The position numbers and the translations under genes are program-made. A DNA stretch of 64,000 nt from assembly GCF_016907835.1 (NCBI RefSeq), contig NZ_JAFBCT010000001.1, positions 186,001 to 250,000 on the forward strand, given 5' to 3'. Shown piece after piece: positions 8,263 through 17,292 of the stretch; the first letter of the stretch is position 1, and every line of letters starts with the position of its first letter. Source of the stretch: Agromyces cerinus. GTDB taxonomy: Bacteria > Actinomycetota > Actinomycetes > Actinomycetales > Microbacteriaceae. The notes beneath the pieces were generated by a model. That model searched no databases. It had not been told where the DNA came from and saw only the letters and a list, made by a program, of their open reading frames with translations.

Positions 8263-10191
8263 ATGCATCGTCGTACCCTACGGGTCGCGGTCGGACTCAC
8301 GACCGCAGTCCTCGCGATATCGGTCGCGAGTCCCGTGTACGCAGCAGCAGCGCAAGAGGATCCGATCGAGGTGCTCACGGGCGCCGAGCTCGCGGAGTCG
8401 TGGACGGCGCCGCTCAGCACCGTCGGCCGATACATCGTCGACGCCGACGGCGATCGCTTCAAGCTCGAGTCCGCCAACTGGGACGGCGCGCAGGGCCACT
8501 GGAGCGGCAGCGGCGACAAGAACGATCCCGCCAACCACAACAGCGGCATCAGCTACGACGTCCCCATGGGGCTCGACCGGGTGCCGATGGCGACCCTCAT
8601 GAGCGACTTCCACGGCGTCGGCATCAACAGCATCCGGCTGTCGTTCTCGAACGAGATGCTCGGCATGACCGCGCCGGTGCCAGACGTGGCCGTGGCGGCG
8701 AACCCCCAGCTGAAGGGCAAGACGCCGTTGCAGGTGTTCGACGCGGTCGTCGCGGCGCTCACCGCCGACGGCTTCGCCGTCATCCTGAACAACCACACGA
8801 CCACCTCGCACTGGTGCTGCGGCACCAACGACGGCAACGAGCGCTGGAACAGCAGCCAGACCACCGAGAAGTGGATCAGCGACTGGGTCATGCTGACGAC
8901 CCGCTACAAGGACAACGCGCGCGTGGTCGGCATGGACCTCCGCAACGAGGTGCGGCGCGACATCCTGAACGACGCGAACTGGGGCTGGGGCAACGACTAC
9001 GACCTGTACCAGGCGTACCAGCGCGCAGGGGTTGCCATCCAGAAGGCGAACCCCGAGGTGCTCGTCATCATGGAGGGCATCAATTGGCAGGGCATCCCGA
9101 CTGATCTGACCCCCCACGAGCGGCCGCACCTGAAGCCGGTCGCGAACCTCTCCAACGCGCTGCCGTACCCCGACAAGCTCGTCTACGCCGCGCACATCTA
9201 CGGCTTCACCGGCCCGAACCACACCGGCGCGACGGGACTCGGCGAGACCACGGACCCGCGCTATCGCGACATGACCGCGGCCGAACTGAAGGCCTCCGTC
9301 ACCGAAGGGGCGGCCTTCGTCAACACGGCCAACCAGCACTACACCGCACCCGTGTGGTTCAGCGAGTTCGGCACCACCGGCGCCGGTCAGACGAACGACA
9401 AGGAGAAGGCGTGGTGGGCGAACTTCACCGACATCCTGATCGAGAACGACAGCGACTTCGCGGCATGGCCGCTCGTGGCCCACGCCAGGGATGACGGCAG
9501 CTTCGTCGACACCTTCTCCCTCCTCGCCTACAAGGCCGACGGCACCAAGCTGAGCATCGCCGACGACTGGCGCTACCCGCAGTGGAAGAAGCTCGTGAAC
9601 GCGAACGGCAAGACCGGCCCCGTGGCATCCGTGCCGCGCTGGAACATGCTCGGCAGCGGCAGCTTCGTCGACAGCCAGTCGTCGCTGCGCATGCTCCAGG
9701 CGGGCGACTGGTCGCCGGGCCAGTGGAAGGGCACCTGCCCCGACAGCCAGCGCCTCCAGGGCATTGCGCGGAGCACCAACCGGGCGCTCTGCACGGACGT
9801 CGGCGGCATCAGCACCTCGAACCCGCGCGTGCAGAGCGGGCAGGGCAACATCACGAACGACTGGGCCTCGGGCTACGACAAGCTGCAGTGCAACCCCGGC
9901 GAGGTCGCCGTCGGCTACAGCCTGGGTACCGGCGGCGGCACCAAGGCGGCCATGTGGAACCTCGTCTGCGCGACGAGCACCACGGCGCTGCCGGCGAGCC
10001 AGGGGCGTCTGATCTGGTTCGACAAGGGCGACAACCGCCCTGCCGGCGGCGGCTCGACCGCGAGCGACTGGGCCCCAGGCAACTACAAAGGCCAGTGCAA
10101 GGACAGCGAGTACATCGCCGGTGTGGCGTACACCTACCGCTGGAACCACGGCGGCGTGCCCGACGCGCTGCTCTGCAAGCCGCTGAGCTGA
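8263..10191 (+). CDS. secreted GH5 glycoside hydrolase with C-terminal cysteine-repeat domain
   Basis: Secreted beta-glycosidase of 642 residues. Residues 1-28 form a Sec signal peptide (basic MHRR, hydrophobic core, cleavage after VYA). Residues about 45-440 are a GH5 TIM barrel with acid/base Glu229 in GMDLRNEVRRD and nucleophile Glu368 in FSEFGTTG. The HWCCGTNDGN segment near residue 185 recalls the GH5 clade known from plants (GH5_11-like). Residues about 465-640 hold three similar units of the form DWxPGxxKxxC...GxA...LC (separate finding), possibly carbohydrate-binding. ATG start with AGAGAGG upstream. It is probably induced by the same sugar that acts on the LacI protein encoded at 20526. 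Substrate not determinable; a beta-glucan or beta-galactan oligosaccharide fits the locus. Confidence 0.85.
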   Translation: MHRRTLRVAVGLTTAVLAISVASPVYAAAAQEDPIEVLTGAELAESWTAPLSTVGRYIVDADGDRFKLESANWDGAQGHWSGSGDKNDPANHNSGISYDVPMGLDRVPMATLMSDFHGVGINSIRLSFSNEMLGMTAPVPDVAVAANPQLKGKTPLQVFDAVVAALTADGFAVILNNHTTTSHWCCGTNDGNERWNSSQTTEKWISDWVMLTTRYKDNARVVGMDLRNEVRRDILNDANWGWGNDYDLYQAYQRAGVAIQKANPEVLVIMEGINWQGIPTDLTPHERPHLKPVANLSNALPYPDKLVYAAHIYGFTGPNHTGATGLGETTDPRYRDMTAAELKASVTEGAAFVNTANQHYTAPVWFSEFGTTGAGQTNDKEKAWWANFTDILIENDSDFAAWPLVAHARDDGSFVDTFSLLAYKADGTKLSIADDWRYPQWKKLVNANGKTGPVASVPRWNMLGSGSFVDSQSSLRMLQAGDWSPGQWKGTCPDSQRLQGIARSTNRALCTDVGGISTSNPRVQSGQGNITNDWASGYDKLQCNPGEVAVGYSLGTGGGTKAAMWNLVCATSTTALPASQGRLIWFDKGDNRPAGGGSTASDWAPGNYKGQCKDSEYIAGVAYTYRWNHGGVPDALLCKPLS

Positions 10192-10204
10192 TCGGCGGAT
10201 GACA

Positions 10205-10240
10205 GAAGGGGCCGGGTCGCAGTTGCGACCCGGCCCCTTC
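10205..10240. terminator. bidirectional hairpin terminator
   Basis: Perfect 16-bp stem GAAGGGGCCGGGTCGC / complement with loop AGTT, followed by TCGTT, between the convergent GH5 and metallophosphoesterase genes. Confidence 0.85.
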
Positions 10241-10251
10241 TCGTTCCGCCG

Positions 10252-11367
10252 TCAGGCGAGCGGCGGGAGCCGCGCCTCGTGCAGCACTTCGCCGCCGAGG
10301 CCGCGCATGGTGAGCACGAGCTCATCGGCCGAGGCGACGCCGTCGATCCACGCGGCTGCCTCGTCGGAGGTCGTCTCGGCATCAGGGCCGCCGCTGATCA
10401 GCTGCGCGTACGGGAACTCCTCGGTCGCCGGCATCCAGGTCTGGTAGTGCGTGTGACCCGAGACGATGATCTGGGCGCCCCACTCGACGAGCGAGTCATG
10501 CCAGGCATCGCGGCTCCGTCGGCTGAACCAGTCGTAGCCGTCGGCGTCGTAGTCGACGACGGTCTCGTCGACCCACCGCAACGGGATGTGGCAGAACACG
10601 ACGCGGTATGGGGCATCCGCGATCTCGGGCCGTGCCGTGACCTCGCGCAGCCACTCCGCCTGCTCGGCGCGAAGCGGCTCGAACGCGACCCGGCCCTCGA
10701 AGGTCGGGTGGTCGTCGGGCTTGTCCTCGCCGGTGTGCAGCACGATGCACGCGACCGGCCCGATGCGGAAGGCCGTGAACGGCCGCCCCTCGGGCGTCGC
10801 CACGAAGTCCTCGAGCTGGTATGCCCACGTGCCGCGCACGTCGTGGTTGCCCACGACGATCGCGAGCGGCCGGCCCGAGCTGACGTCGAGGCCGGCGGGG
10901 TTCAGCACCGTCGTGGGGAACTCCGCCGGGTCCGTCCAGTCGTTGCAGAGGTCGCCGTTCCAGACGAGCACGTCGACGTCGGGGGTGGCCTCGTGCAGTG
11001 CCTGCAGGGTGTCGTCGCGCTGGTGCGTGTCGTTCCACACGGCGAAGCGAGCGGTGTCGGATGCTGCGTCGAGCGTGCGCACCGTCTTCCACTCGCTTTC
11101 GTGGCGCTCGGCCGGCCCTTCGACCGCCTCGGTGATCGAGCGCATACGCAGCGACGTGCCGGCGGGCCATCCGCTCGAGCGCACGCGCAGCACCCGGTCG
11201 CCCTGCGCCACCATGCCGAACGCATCGCCCGTCACGGTGCCGTGCGACCCATCCGCCTCCCACTCGAGCCACCCGCGGCTCAGTCGGCTGACGCCCCAGA
11301 CGACCTCGAAGCCGTCGGAGCGCGGTGCCATCACGACCGGGGGACTGGTCACGATCGACGCGGTCAC
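10252..11367 (-). CDS. calcineurin-like metallophosphoesterase
   Basis: A 371-residue phosphoesterase. All five metallophosphoesterase motifs are visible: NDTHQ (DxH), NGDLCND (GD), GNHD, FCHIPL (H) and GHTHY (GHxH), spread over residues about 128-325. The first 110 residues (GFEVVWGVSRLSRGWLEW) resemble the N-terminal fibronectin-like domain of purple-acid-phosphatase-type proteins. There is no clear signal peptide. GTG start, overlapping the stop of the upstream DUF5054 gene in GTGA, so translation is probably coupled. It is the third gene of a GH13 - DUF5054 - phosphoesterase operon, which suggests a sugar-phosphate or phosphodiester substrate from the same glycan; that is inference only. 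Confidence 0.85.
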   Translation of the reverse strand: MTASIVTSPPVVMAPRSDGFEVVWGVSRLSRGWLEWEADGSHGTVTGDAFGMVAQGDRVLRVRSSGWPAGTSLRMRSITEAVEGPAERHESEWKTVRTLDAASDTARFAVWNDTHQRDDTLQALHEATPDVDVLVWNGDLCNDWTDPAEFPTTVLNPAGLDVSSGRPLAIVVGNHDVRGTWAYQLEDFVATPEGRPFTAFRIGPVACIVLHTGEDKPDDHPTFEGRVAFEPLRAEQAEWLREVTARPEIADAPYRVVFCHIPLRWVDETVVDYDADGYDWFSRRSRDAWHDSLVEWGAQIIVSGHTHYQTWMPATEEFPYAQLISGGPDAETTSDEAAAWIDGVASADELVLTMRGLGGEVLHEARLPPLA

Positions 11368-13463
11368 CGCGCGACTCCCGTGCCGGCGCCGAGGTCGAGC
11401 ACGAAGCGGAACCGCAGGTCGTCGTCGAACCACATCGTGAAGTTCGTGCCCCACATGTTGTTGTGCAGGTTCACGTGGAGTCCGTCGCTCGGGTCGGGCA
11501 CCGTGTTGTCGAACCGGTAGAGCGCGGGGCGGCCGACCGCGACGAGCGCGGCGTCGAGCGGACGCAGCGAGAACGTCTTCGCCGCGGTGTGCGTGATCTC
11601 GGCGACCGCGTGCAGGCTGCGGTTGCCGTTGCGCACGACGGACTGCGGGTCGACCGGCGTCTCGATCTTCGTGAGCCGCCAGTCGCCGGGCTCGGTGCGC
11701 GGGCGGAAGCCGAGCCAACTCGACTCGGGGAGCCGCGAGGCGTCCTTGCCGCGGAGGTCGAGCGTGACCTCGACGGGTCCCGGCTCGGCCGGAAAGCGAT
11801 AGGCGAGACGGATGTCGCGTGGCCCGCCCCATGCCTCGCACGCCGCGTCGGGCAGCGCGAGACGCAGCGCCACGACCGTGTCGGTGCCGTCGTCGAACCG
11901 CTCGGCCGACGTCACCCGCGGCGCGAATGTCGTGGCGGGCAGCGTCTCGGCGATCGCGAGGCCCGGCTTCGACTGGTCGGGCACCGCCCACATGCCGTTC
12001 TCCTCCATGTCGCGGCAGTACTCCCGCATCCAGCGCGCCTCGTCGCGTTCGTCGAACGTCTCGTAGCGGTAGGCGGCGAGCGGATGCTCCGGCCCCGCCC
12101 ACTCAGTGCCGTCACCGTCGACCAGCGAGACGAGGGCGCCGTCGTCGCCGAACCGCACGCGGTAGGCGCCAGCCTGCAGCTCGGCGTCGAGGTCGATCGG
12201 TTCGGCGCTCGCCGTCGCGCTCGGGTCGACGTCGTGCGGAACGGTCGCGGCGATCGCCGCCTCGGCCTCGACCCGGCGTTCGGGCGAGAGCGCGGCGAGC
12301 GCGCGGTCGACGTGGGCGCGCTGCTCGGCCCACGAGCGCTCGAACGCCGAGTAGGCGAGGCCCTGCGGGCTCGGGTGCTCGGTGTACGCCCAGGCGTACT
12401 CGTCGAACTCGGCGGGGTTCGCGTCCGTGTCGACGACATCGGCCGCGCGCGCGCGCTGGAAGTCGGCCTTCTCGTAGTTCACGTAGTCGGGCAGGTAGGT
12501 CTTCAGGTCTTCGCCCCACGTGTGCTCGGGCACGAGCAGCAGGCCGTCGCTGAACGCGTCGCACTCCTCCGTGCCGGGCACGAGTGCGCCGGCTGCGACC
12601 CATTCGGTGCGCAGCCGCAGCAGCGCGCGGAATCGTGCGGTCTGCACCGGGTCGCTGGCGATGCCGTGGATCCAGGAGTCGCCGATCTCCTGCTCGAGCA
12701 CCGGGAGGCTCGCCCGCGACGCCACGGCCTCGCGGCTGAATGCGTCGAGCGTCGAGGCGATCACCTCGGCACCGGGATAGGCGGCCTGGAGCTCGGCGAA
12801 CAGTGCCTCGACCTCCTCGACCGGAGGGGGGCCGAAGTTGTCGCCGGTGTGCGCGAGGTGGAGGGCGTCGGAGCCACCGGGCACGACGGCAACGCCGAGT
12901 TCGGTGGCACCGTAGCTCCGGGCGTAGTTCACGACGACCTCGCTGCCGTCGGGCGCGCGCCAGACGAAGAACTCCGGCACGTCGGGCACCGCGGATGCCC
13001 CGTTGACGCCGAGGTGCAGGAAGTCGATGCCGCCTCGGGCGAGGAAGGGCACGAGACCGATCGTGTGGCCGGGGACATCCGTCATCTTCGCGGCCTGTGT
13101 GCTGTGGCCGAATCGCGCATCGAGCTTCCGGCCGATCGCGATGCCGTGCTCGACGAGGCCGGCGTCCATGCTCTCGGTGTGCGTCGTCATCGGCAGGCCG
13201 TGCCAGGTCACGTGGCCGGCGCGGATCGCCTGCTCGAGTGCGGCCCGTTCGTCGGCGTCGCCGAGGCGGAGCGCCTCGTGGATCATCCAGGAGCCGGTGG
13301 TCCAGATGAAGCGGGCATCGCCGCCGCGGCGTTCGAGCTCCTCGGCCAGCGCGATCGCGCGGGGGAGGTACTCGTGCACGTACCGGTCGGTGACGTTCGC
13401 CGCGGTGTCGGTGAAGCCGAGGTCGAGGTGCGTCTTGAAGACGACGTGGACGGTGGTGATCAT
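11364..13463 (-). CDS. DUF5054 protein, GH38 alpha-mannosidase-like
   Basis: A 699-residue cytoplasmic protein. The N-terminus reads HVVFKTHLDLGFTDTA, where HLD corresponds to the metal-binding HxD motif of GH38 mannosidases. WTTGSWMIHEAL and MTDVPGHT also follow the GH38 barrel pattern. The C-terminal half (from about residue 400) is a beta-sandwich region like that after GH38/GH57 catalytic domains. The family is catalogued as DUF5054 and, to my knowledge, has no firmly assigned substrate. ATG start overlaps the GH13 stop in ATGA. The operon and locus suggest removal of a sugar residue from imported oligosaccharides. Confidence 0.75.
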   Translation of the reverse strand: MITTVHVVFKTHLDLGFTDTAANVTDRYVHEYLPRAIALAEELERRGGDARFIWTTGSWMIHEALRLGDADERAALEQAIRAGHVTWHGLPMTTHTESMDAGLVEHGIAIGRKLDARFGHSTQAAKMTDVPGHTIGLVPFLARGGIDFLHLGVNGASAVPDVPEFFVWRAPDGSEVVVNYARSYGATELGVAVVPGGSDALHLAHTGDNFGPPPVEEVEALFAELQAAYPGAEVIASTLDAFSREAVASRASLPVLEQEIGDSWIHGIASDPVQTARFRALLRLRTEWVAAGALVPGTEECDAFSDGLLLVPEHTWGEDLKTYLPDYVNYEKADFQRARAADVVDTDANPAEFDEYAWAYTEHPSPQGLAYSAFERSWAEQRAHVDRALAALSPERRVEAEAAIAATVPHDVDPSATASAEPIDLDAELQAGAYRVRFGDDGALVSLVDGDGTEWAGPEHPLAAYRYETFDERDEARWMREYCRDMEENGMWAVPDQSKPGLAIAETLPATTFAPRVTSAERFDDGTDTVVALRLALPDAACEAWGGPRDIRLAYRFPAEPGPVEVTLDLRGKDASRLPESSWLGFRPRTEPGDWRLTKIETPVDPQSVVRNGNRSLHAVAEITHTAAKTFSLRPLDAALVAVGRPALYRFDNTVPDPSDGLHVNLHNNMWGTNFTMWFDDDLRFRFVLDLGAGTGVAR

Positions 13464-15127
13464 GCGTGCATCCAAACTGCGGTGTCGGGGGCGAGGGTAT
13501 CGGCTTGGGTGGGGGAGCTCGCGAGCAGCACTTCGCCCGCGGGGAGCGAGACCGGATCGCAGCCCATGTTGATGAGCACGGTCGTGCTCCCGTTGCGGAA
13601 CGCGAGGACCTCGGGCGGGTGGCCCGGGAGCCACTCGAGATCTCCCGCGCCGAGCGTACGCGAACGGCGCATCGCGACCGCATCCTGGTAGAGGGTGAGC
13701 GTCGATTCGGCGACGTCCTGCTGACGGTCGCGAGCGAGCCGCGCCCAGATGCCGGGCTGCGGCAGCCATGACGACCCGCCGGGTCCGAAGCCGTACGACG
13801 GCGCGTCAGCCTCCCACGGCAGGGGCACGCGGCATCCGTCTCGGCCGTACTGCTCGCCCTCGGTACGCAGGAACGTCGGATCCTGCCGGGCCTCGTCGGG
13901 AATCTCCGAGACCTCGGGAAGGCCGAGCTCCTCGCCCTGGTAGATGTAGGCGGCGCCGGGCAGTGCCAGCGTGAGCATCGCGAGCGCACGTGCCCGGGGG
14001 AGGGTGTCGTCGTACCGAGGGATGCCGGTCGAGTTCGGCCCGAGGCCGTTCGGGCGCTCGGCCCTCGGGAGCGAGAGCCGGGTGGCCTGCCGCACGATGT
14101 CGTGATTGGACGCGACCCAGCTCGAGGGTGCGCCGACCGCCGAGAACGCGGAGAGCGTCTCATCGATGATGCCGCGGAGCTTCGGGGCATCCCAGTCGTC
14201 GAAGAGGTCGTTGAACGCCTGGTGCAGCTCATCGGGACGCACCCACAGGGCGCGGCGCGTCAGGGGCTTGATCCAGGACTCGGCGACGAGCACGCGGTCG
14301 CCGTCGTAGCCGTCGACGAGCGACCGCCAGTCGCGATAGATCTCGTGCACGCCGGGCTGGCCGGTGTACGGTGCGAGGTCCTCGTCGAGTTCGAAGTCGC
14401 GGTCGGGGAGGCCCTCCGCCTTCACGAGGCTGCTGGCGACGTCGATGCGGAAGCCGTCGATGCCGCGGTCGAGCCAGAAGCGCAGGATGCGGCGGAACTC
14501 CTCGCGCACCTCGTCGTTCGTCCAGTCGAAGTCGGGCTGCGAGCTGTCGAAGAGGTGCAGGTACCACTGGCCGGGGGTGCCGTCGGCCTCGATCACGCGG
14601 GTCCATGCCGGGCCGCCGAAGTGCGAGCGCCAGTTGTTCGGCGGTTCGGTGCCGTCGATGCCGCGGCCCTCGCGGAAGAGGTAGCGACCGCGCTCGGGGC
14701 TGTCGGGCCCAGCGGCGAGCGCCGCCTGGAACCACGCATGGTCGGAACTGGAGTGGTTGGGCACGATGTCGGAGACCACGCGCATGCCGCGGGCGTGCGC
14801 CTCGGCCAGCAACGCGCCGAAGTCGGCGAGCGTGCCGAAGAGCGGGTCGACGTCGCAGTAGTCGGCGACGTCGTAGCCGCCGTCGCGCTGGGGCGAGGTG
14901 GAGAAGGGGGAGAGCCAGATCGCGTCGATGCCGAGCTCCTGCAGCGCGTCGAGGCGCGAGGTGACGCCGGGGAGGTCGCCGATGCCGTCGCCGTCGCTGT
15001 CGGCGAACGAACGCGGGTACACCTGGTAGATCACGGCGCTGCGCCACCATTCCTCGGTCACACGCGACTCACCGCCTGCGGTCGGCGCGGCCCCGGTATC
15101 CGGGGGACGAACGGGGGACGGATGCAA
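13460..15127 (-). CDS. GH13 alpha-glucosidase (oligo-1,6-glucosidase type)
   Basis: Cytoplasmic glycosidase of about 555 residues that hydrolyses alpha-glucosidic bonds of short oligosaccharides. The GH13 catalytic residues are visible: nucleophile Asp229 (GFRIDVA), acid/base Glu283 (VLVAESW) and Asp343 (ASNHD). VIYQVYPRSFADSDGDGIGDLPG at the start of the barrel and DIVPNHSS are typical of the oligo-1,6-glucosidase/trehalose-sucrose hydrolase branch. Start choice: a TTG at 15127 is preceded six bases away by AAAGGAG. The longer frame opening at 15181 would begin inside the operator. A GTG at 15061 directly before TEEWWRSAVIYQVYP is the alternative. First gene of a three-gene overlapping operon, divergent from the ABC operon. 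Confidence 0.88.
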   Translation of the reverse strand: MHPSPVRPPDTGAAPTAGGESRVTEEWWRSAVIYQVYPRSFADSDGDGIGDLPGVTSRLDALQELGIDAIWLSPFSTSPQRDGGYDVADYCDVDPLFGTLADFGALLAEAHARGMRVVSDIVPNHSSSDHAWFQAALAAGPDSPERGRYLFREGRGIDGTEPPNNWRSHFGGPAWTRVIEADGTPGQWYLHLFDSSQPDFDWTNDEVREEFRRILRFWLDRGIDGFRIDVASSLVKAEGLPDRDFELDEDLAPYTGQPGVHEIYRDWRSLVDGYDGDRVLVAESWIKPLTRRALWVRPDELHQAFNDLFDDWDAPKLRGIIDETLSAFSAVGAPSSWVASNHDIVRQATRLSLPRAERPNGLGPNSTGIPRYDDTLPRARALAMLTLALPGAAYIYQGEELGLPEVSEIPDEARQDPTFLRTEGEQYGRDGCRVPLPWEADAPSYGFGPGGSSWLPQPGIWARLARDRQQDVAESTLTLYQDAVAMRRSRTLGAGDLEWLPGHPPEVLAFRNGSTTVLINMGCDPVSLPAGEVLLASSPTQADTLAPDTAVWMHA

Positions 15128-15163
15128 GCGTGACTCCTTTGTGACCTTCGAATCGCGCGGGTC

Positions 15164-15212
15164 TGTTTGCGCAAACATCATCCTCGCCTATACTGCGATG
15201 GGAACGCAAACA
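15164..15212. promoter_or_regulatory. divergent promoter region with paired LacI-type operators
   Basis: TGTTTGCGCAAACA at 15164-15177 is a perfect 14-bp palindrome; TGGGAACGCAAACA at 15199-15212 is a second, weaker copy, 35 bp on. Between them, TATACT at 15189-15194 with TTGCGC at 15167-15172 (16-base spacing) forms the ABC-operon promoter on the plus strand. The palindrome covers its -35 box. The same pair lies upstream of the GH13 operon on the minus strand, whose own promoter is less clear. LacI-family operators have a central CG, as here. Confidence 0.7.
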
Positions 15213-15279
15213 TTCACGAAGGAGTGCGGACGCGAATGACGAAGACGTCGCCAACCCGAGGCGCGAGAGAAGGCCGCAG

Positions 15280-16257
15280 ATGACCGTGGCGCATGTTCAC
15301 CCCCAGCAGCCCGCCGGAGTCTCGACCGAGACCTACGCGAGCGTTGCCGTGACCGGTGCCGCGCGCAGCGGCGGTCGACGCAAGCGTGTGCGCCGCAACT
15401 GGTCGGGCTGGTGGTTCGTCGGCCCGTTCATGCTCGTCTTCGGGCTCGTCTTCGTCGCGCCCCTCCTCTACGCGATGTACCTGTCGTTCTTCCGCGAGAC
15501 GCTCGTGGGAGGCAACTCCTTCGTCGGGCTCGAGAACTACGCCAAGGCGATGGTCGACCCGAAGTTCTGGGAGGCCATGCTCCGGGTCTCGATCTTCCTG
15601 CTCGTGCAGGTGCCGATCATGCTCGGGCTCGCGCTGTTCGCAGCTCTGGCGCTCGACAGCGCGCGGCTGCGCTGGGTGCCGTTCTACCGGCTCTCGATCT
15701 TCCTGCCCTACGCCGTGCCCGGCGTCGTCGCGGTCATGATCTGGGGCTACATGTACGGCTCGCAGTTCGGCCTCGTGGCCGACATCAACCGCTTCTTCGG
15801 CGTGGAGCTGCCCTCCCCGCTCGCCGAGAACTTCATCCTGCTGTCGATCGGCAACATCGTCACGTGGGAGTTCGTCGGCTACAACATGCTGATCTTCTTC
15901 TCCGCGTTGAAGGCGGTGCCGCAAGAGCTCTACGAGGCGGCCGAGATCGACGGCGCGGGCACCTTCCGCACGATCTTCTCGATCAAGCTCCCGTCGATCC
16001 GGGGCGCGATGGTCATCGCCACGATCTTCTCGGTGATCGGCAGCTTCCAGCTCTTCAACGAGCCGTCGATCCTGCAGACCATCGCGCCGAACTCGATCAC
16101 CACGTACTTCACGCCGAACCTCTACGCCTTCAACCTGTCGTTCGCCGGCTCGCAGTTCAACTACGCCGCCGCGATCGCGATCGTCTCGGGAGTCATCACC
16201 ATGGTCGTCGCCTACCTCGTGCAGCTCGCGGGCGAGAAGAACGAGAAGAAGGCATGA
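15280..16257 (+). CDS. sugar ABC transporter permease (MalF type)
   Basis: First membrane subunit of a CUT1-family carbohydrate importer, 325 residues. It has a cytoplasmic basic N-terminus, then six hydrophobic segments starting near residue 48 (WWFVGPFMLVFGLVFVAPLL). The EAA loop that contacts the ATPase reads ELYEAAEIDGAGTFRTIFSIKLP (about residue 216). ATG start with GAGAGAAGG upstream. It overlaps the next permease by ATGA. Controlled from the operator-flanked promoter at 15164-15212. The presence of glycosidases on both sides points to import of glucosyl/galactosyl oligosaccharides. Confidence 0.9.
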   Translation: MTVAHVHPQQPAGVSTETYASVAVTGAARSGGRRKRVRRNWSGWWFVGPFMLVFGLVFVAPLLYAMYLSFFRETLVGGNSFVGLENYAKAMVDPKFWEAMLRVSIFLLVQVPIMLGLALFAALALDSARLRWVPFYRLSIFLPYAVPGVVAVMIWGYMYGSQFGLVADINRFFGVELPSPLAENFILLSIGNIVTWEFVGYNMLIFFSALKAVPQELYEAAEIDGAGTFRTIFSIKLPSIRGAMVIATIFSVIGSFQLFNEPSILQTIAPNSITTYFTPNLYAFNLSFAGSQFNYAAAIAIVSGVITMVVAYLVQLAGEKNEKKA

Positions 16258-17201
16258 GCGCCGTCGACACGGCGGCCCGGTCGGGCCGCGCACCGAGCCG
16301 GCTCGCGAGCGGCAAGGTCGTGCGCACGGAGTCGAAGCGAACGAAGACGGCCACGCCTCGCCACAAGCGTGCCTCGGTGACGCTCGGCATCCTGATGACG
16401 CTGATGCTGCTCTACTGCCTCGTGCCGCTGTGGTGGCTCGTGGTCAACTCCACGAAGACGATGGACTCGCTCTACAACTCCTTCGCCTTCTGGTTCAGTG
16501 GCGAGTTCGCCCTCTTCCAGAACATCGTCGAGACCTTCACCTACAAAGACGGCATCTTCCTGCGCTGGCTCGGCAACACCCTCCTCTACGTCGTCATCGG
16601 CGCCGGCGGCGCCACCCTGCTCGCGACGCTCGCCGGGTACGGTCTGGCGAAGTACAACTTCCCGGGCCGCAAATGGGTGTTCGCGATCATCCTCGGCGCG
16701 ATGGCCATCCCGGCCTCGGCGCTCGCCGTGCCGCAGTTCCTGCTCTTCAGCGGCCTCGGACTCACGAACACGCCCTGGTCGGTCATCATCCCCTCAATGG
16801 TCAGCGCCTTCGGGCTCTACCTCGTATGGGTGTACGCCCGTGAGGCGATCCCCGACGAACTGCTCGAGGCCGCCCGCCTCGACGGCGCCGGCGAGATCCG
16901 CATCTTCTTCGTGATCGCGCTGCGCCAGCTCGCGCCGGCACTCATCACGGTGCTGATGTTCACGGTCGTCGCGACCTGGAACAACTACTTCCTCCCACTC
17001 ATCATGCTGAGCGACGCGCAGTGGTACCCGCTGCCCGTCGGCCTCGCCCAGTGGGCGGCGCAGTCGAGCGCGATCGGCGGCCAGGCGGTACCCAACCTCG
17101 TCATCACGGGGTCACTCCTCACCGTCATCCCGATCTCGGCGGCCTTCCTCTATCTCCAGCGCTATTGGCAGTCGGGACTGACCGCCGGCAGCGTCAAATA
17201 G
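16254..17201 (+). CDS. sugar ABC transporter permease (MalG type)
   Basis: Second membrane subunit of the importer, 315 residues. A long basic N-terminal tail (about 40 residues) precedes six hydrophobic segments. The EAA motif is EAIPDELLEAARLDGAGEIRIF (about residue 197). The ATG overlaps the stop of the first permease (ATGA), showing translational coupling. No gene for the ATP-binding subunit is found anywhere in the locus, so the complex must use an ATPase encoded elsewhere, as is known for MsiK/MsmK-type shared ATPases in actinobacteria and streptococci. Confidence 0.9.
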   Translation: MSAVDTAARSGRAPSRLASGKVVRTESKRTKTATPRHKRASVTLGILMTLMLLYCLVPLWWLVVNSTKTMDSLYNSFAFWFSGEFALFQNIVETFTYKDGIFLRWLGNTLLYVVIGAGGATLLATLAGYGLAKYNFPGRKWVFAIILGAMAIPASALAVPQFLLFSGLGLTNTPWSVIIPSMVSAFGLYLVWVYAREAIPDELLEAARLDGAGEIRIFFVIALRQLAPALITVLMFTVVATWNNYFLPLIMLSDAQWYPLPVGLAQWAAQSSAIGGQAVPNLVITGSLLTVIPISAAFLYLQRYWQSGLTAGSVK

Positions 17202-17292
17202 TCCGGCTCGACCGGTACCACCGGCCCGACCCGGTACCTCCGGTCCGTCCGGCGCACCACCCTCACACACCAAGCGAAAGGGAATCACAGCA

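Noticed and set aside
15128..15181. Upstream ATG start for the GH13 gene
   Set aside because: It would lie within four bases of the LacI-type palindrome and lacks a ribosome-binding site, while the TTG at 15127 has AAAGGAG at good spacing.
17202..17292. Gap between permease and binding-protein genes considered as a separate promoter
   Set aside because: No -10/-35 pair or operator is visible; repeated CCGG(T/A)CC words are too short to interpret.
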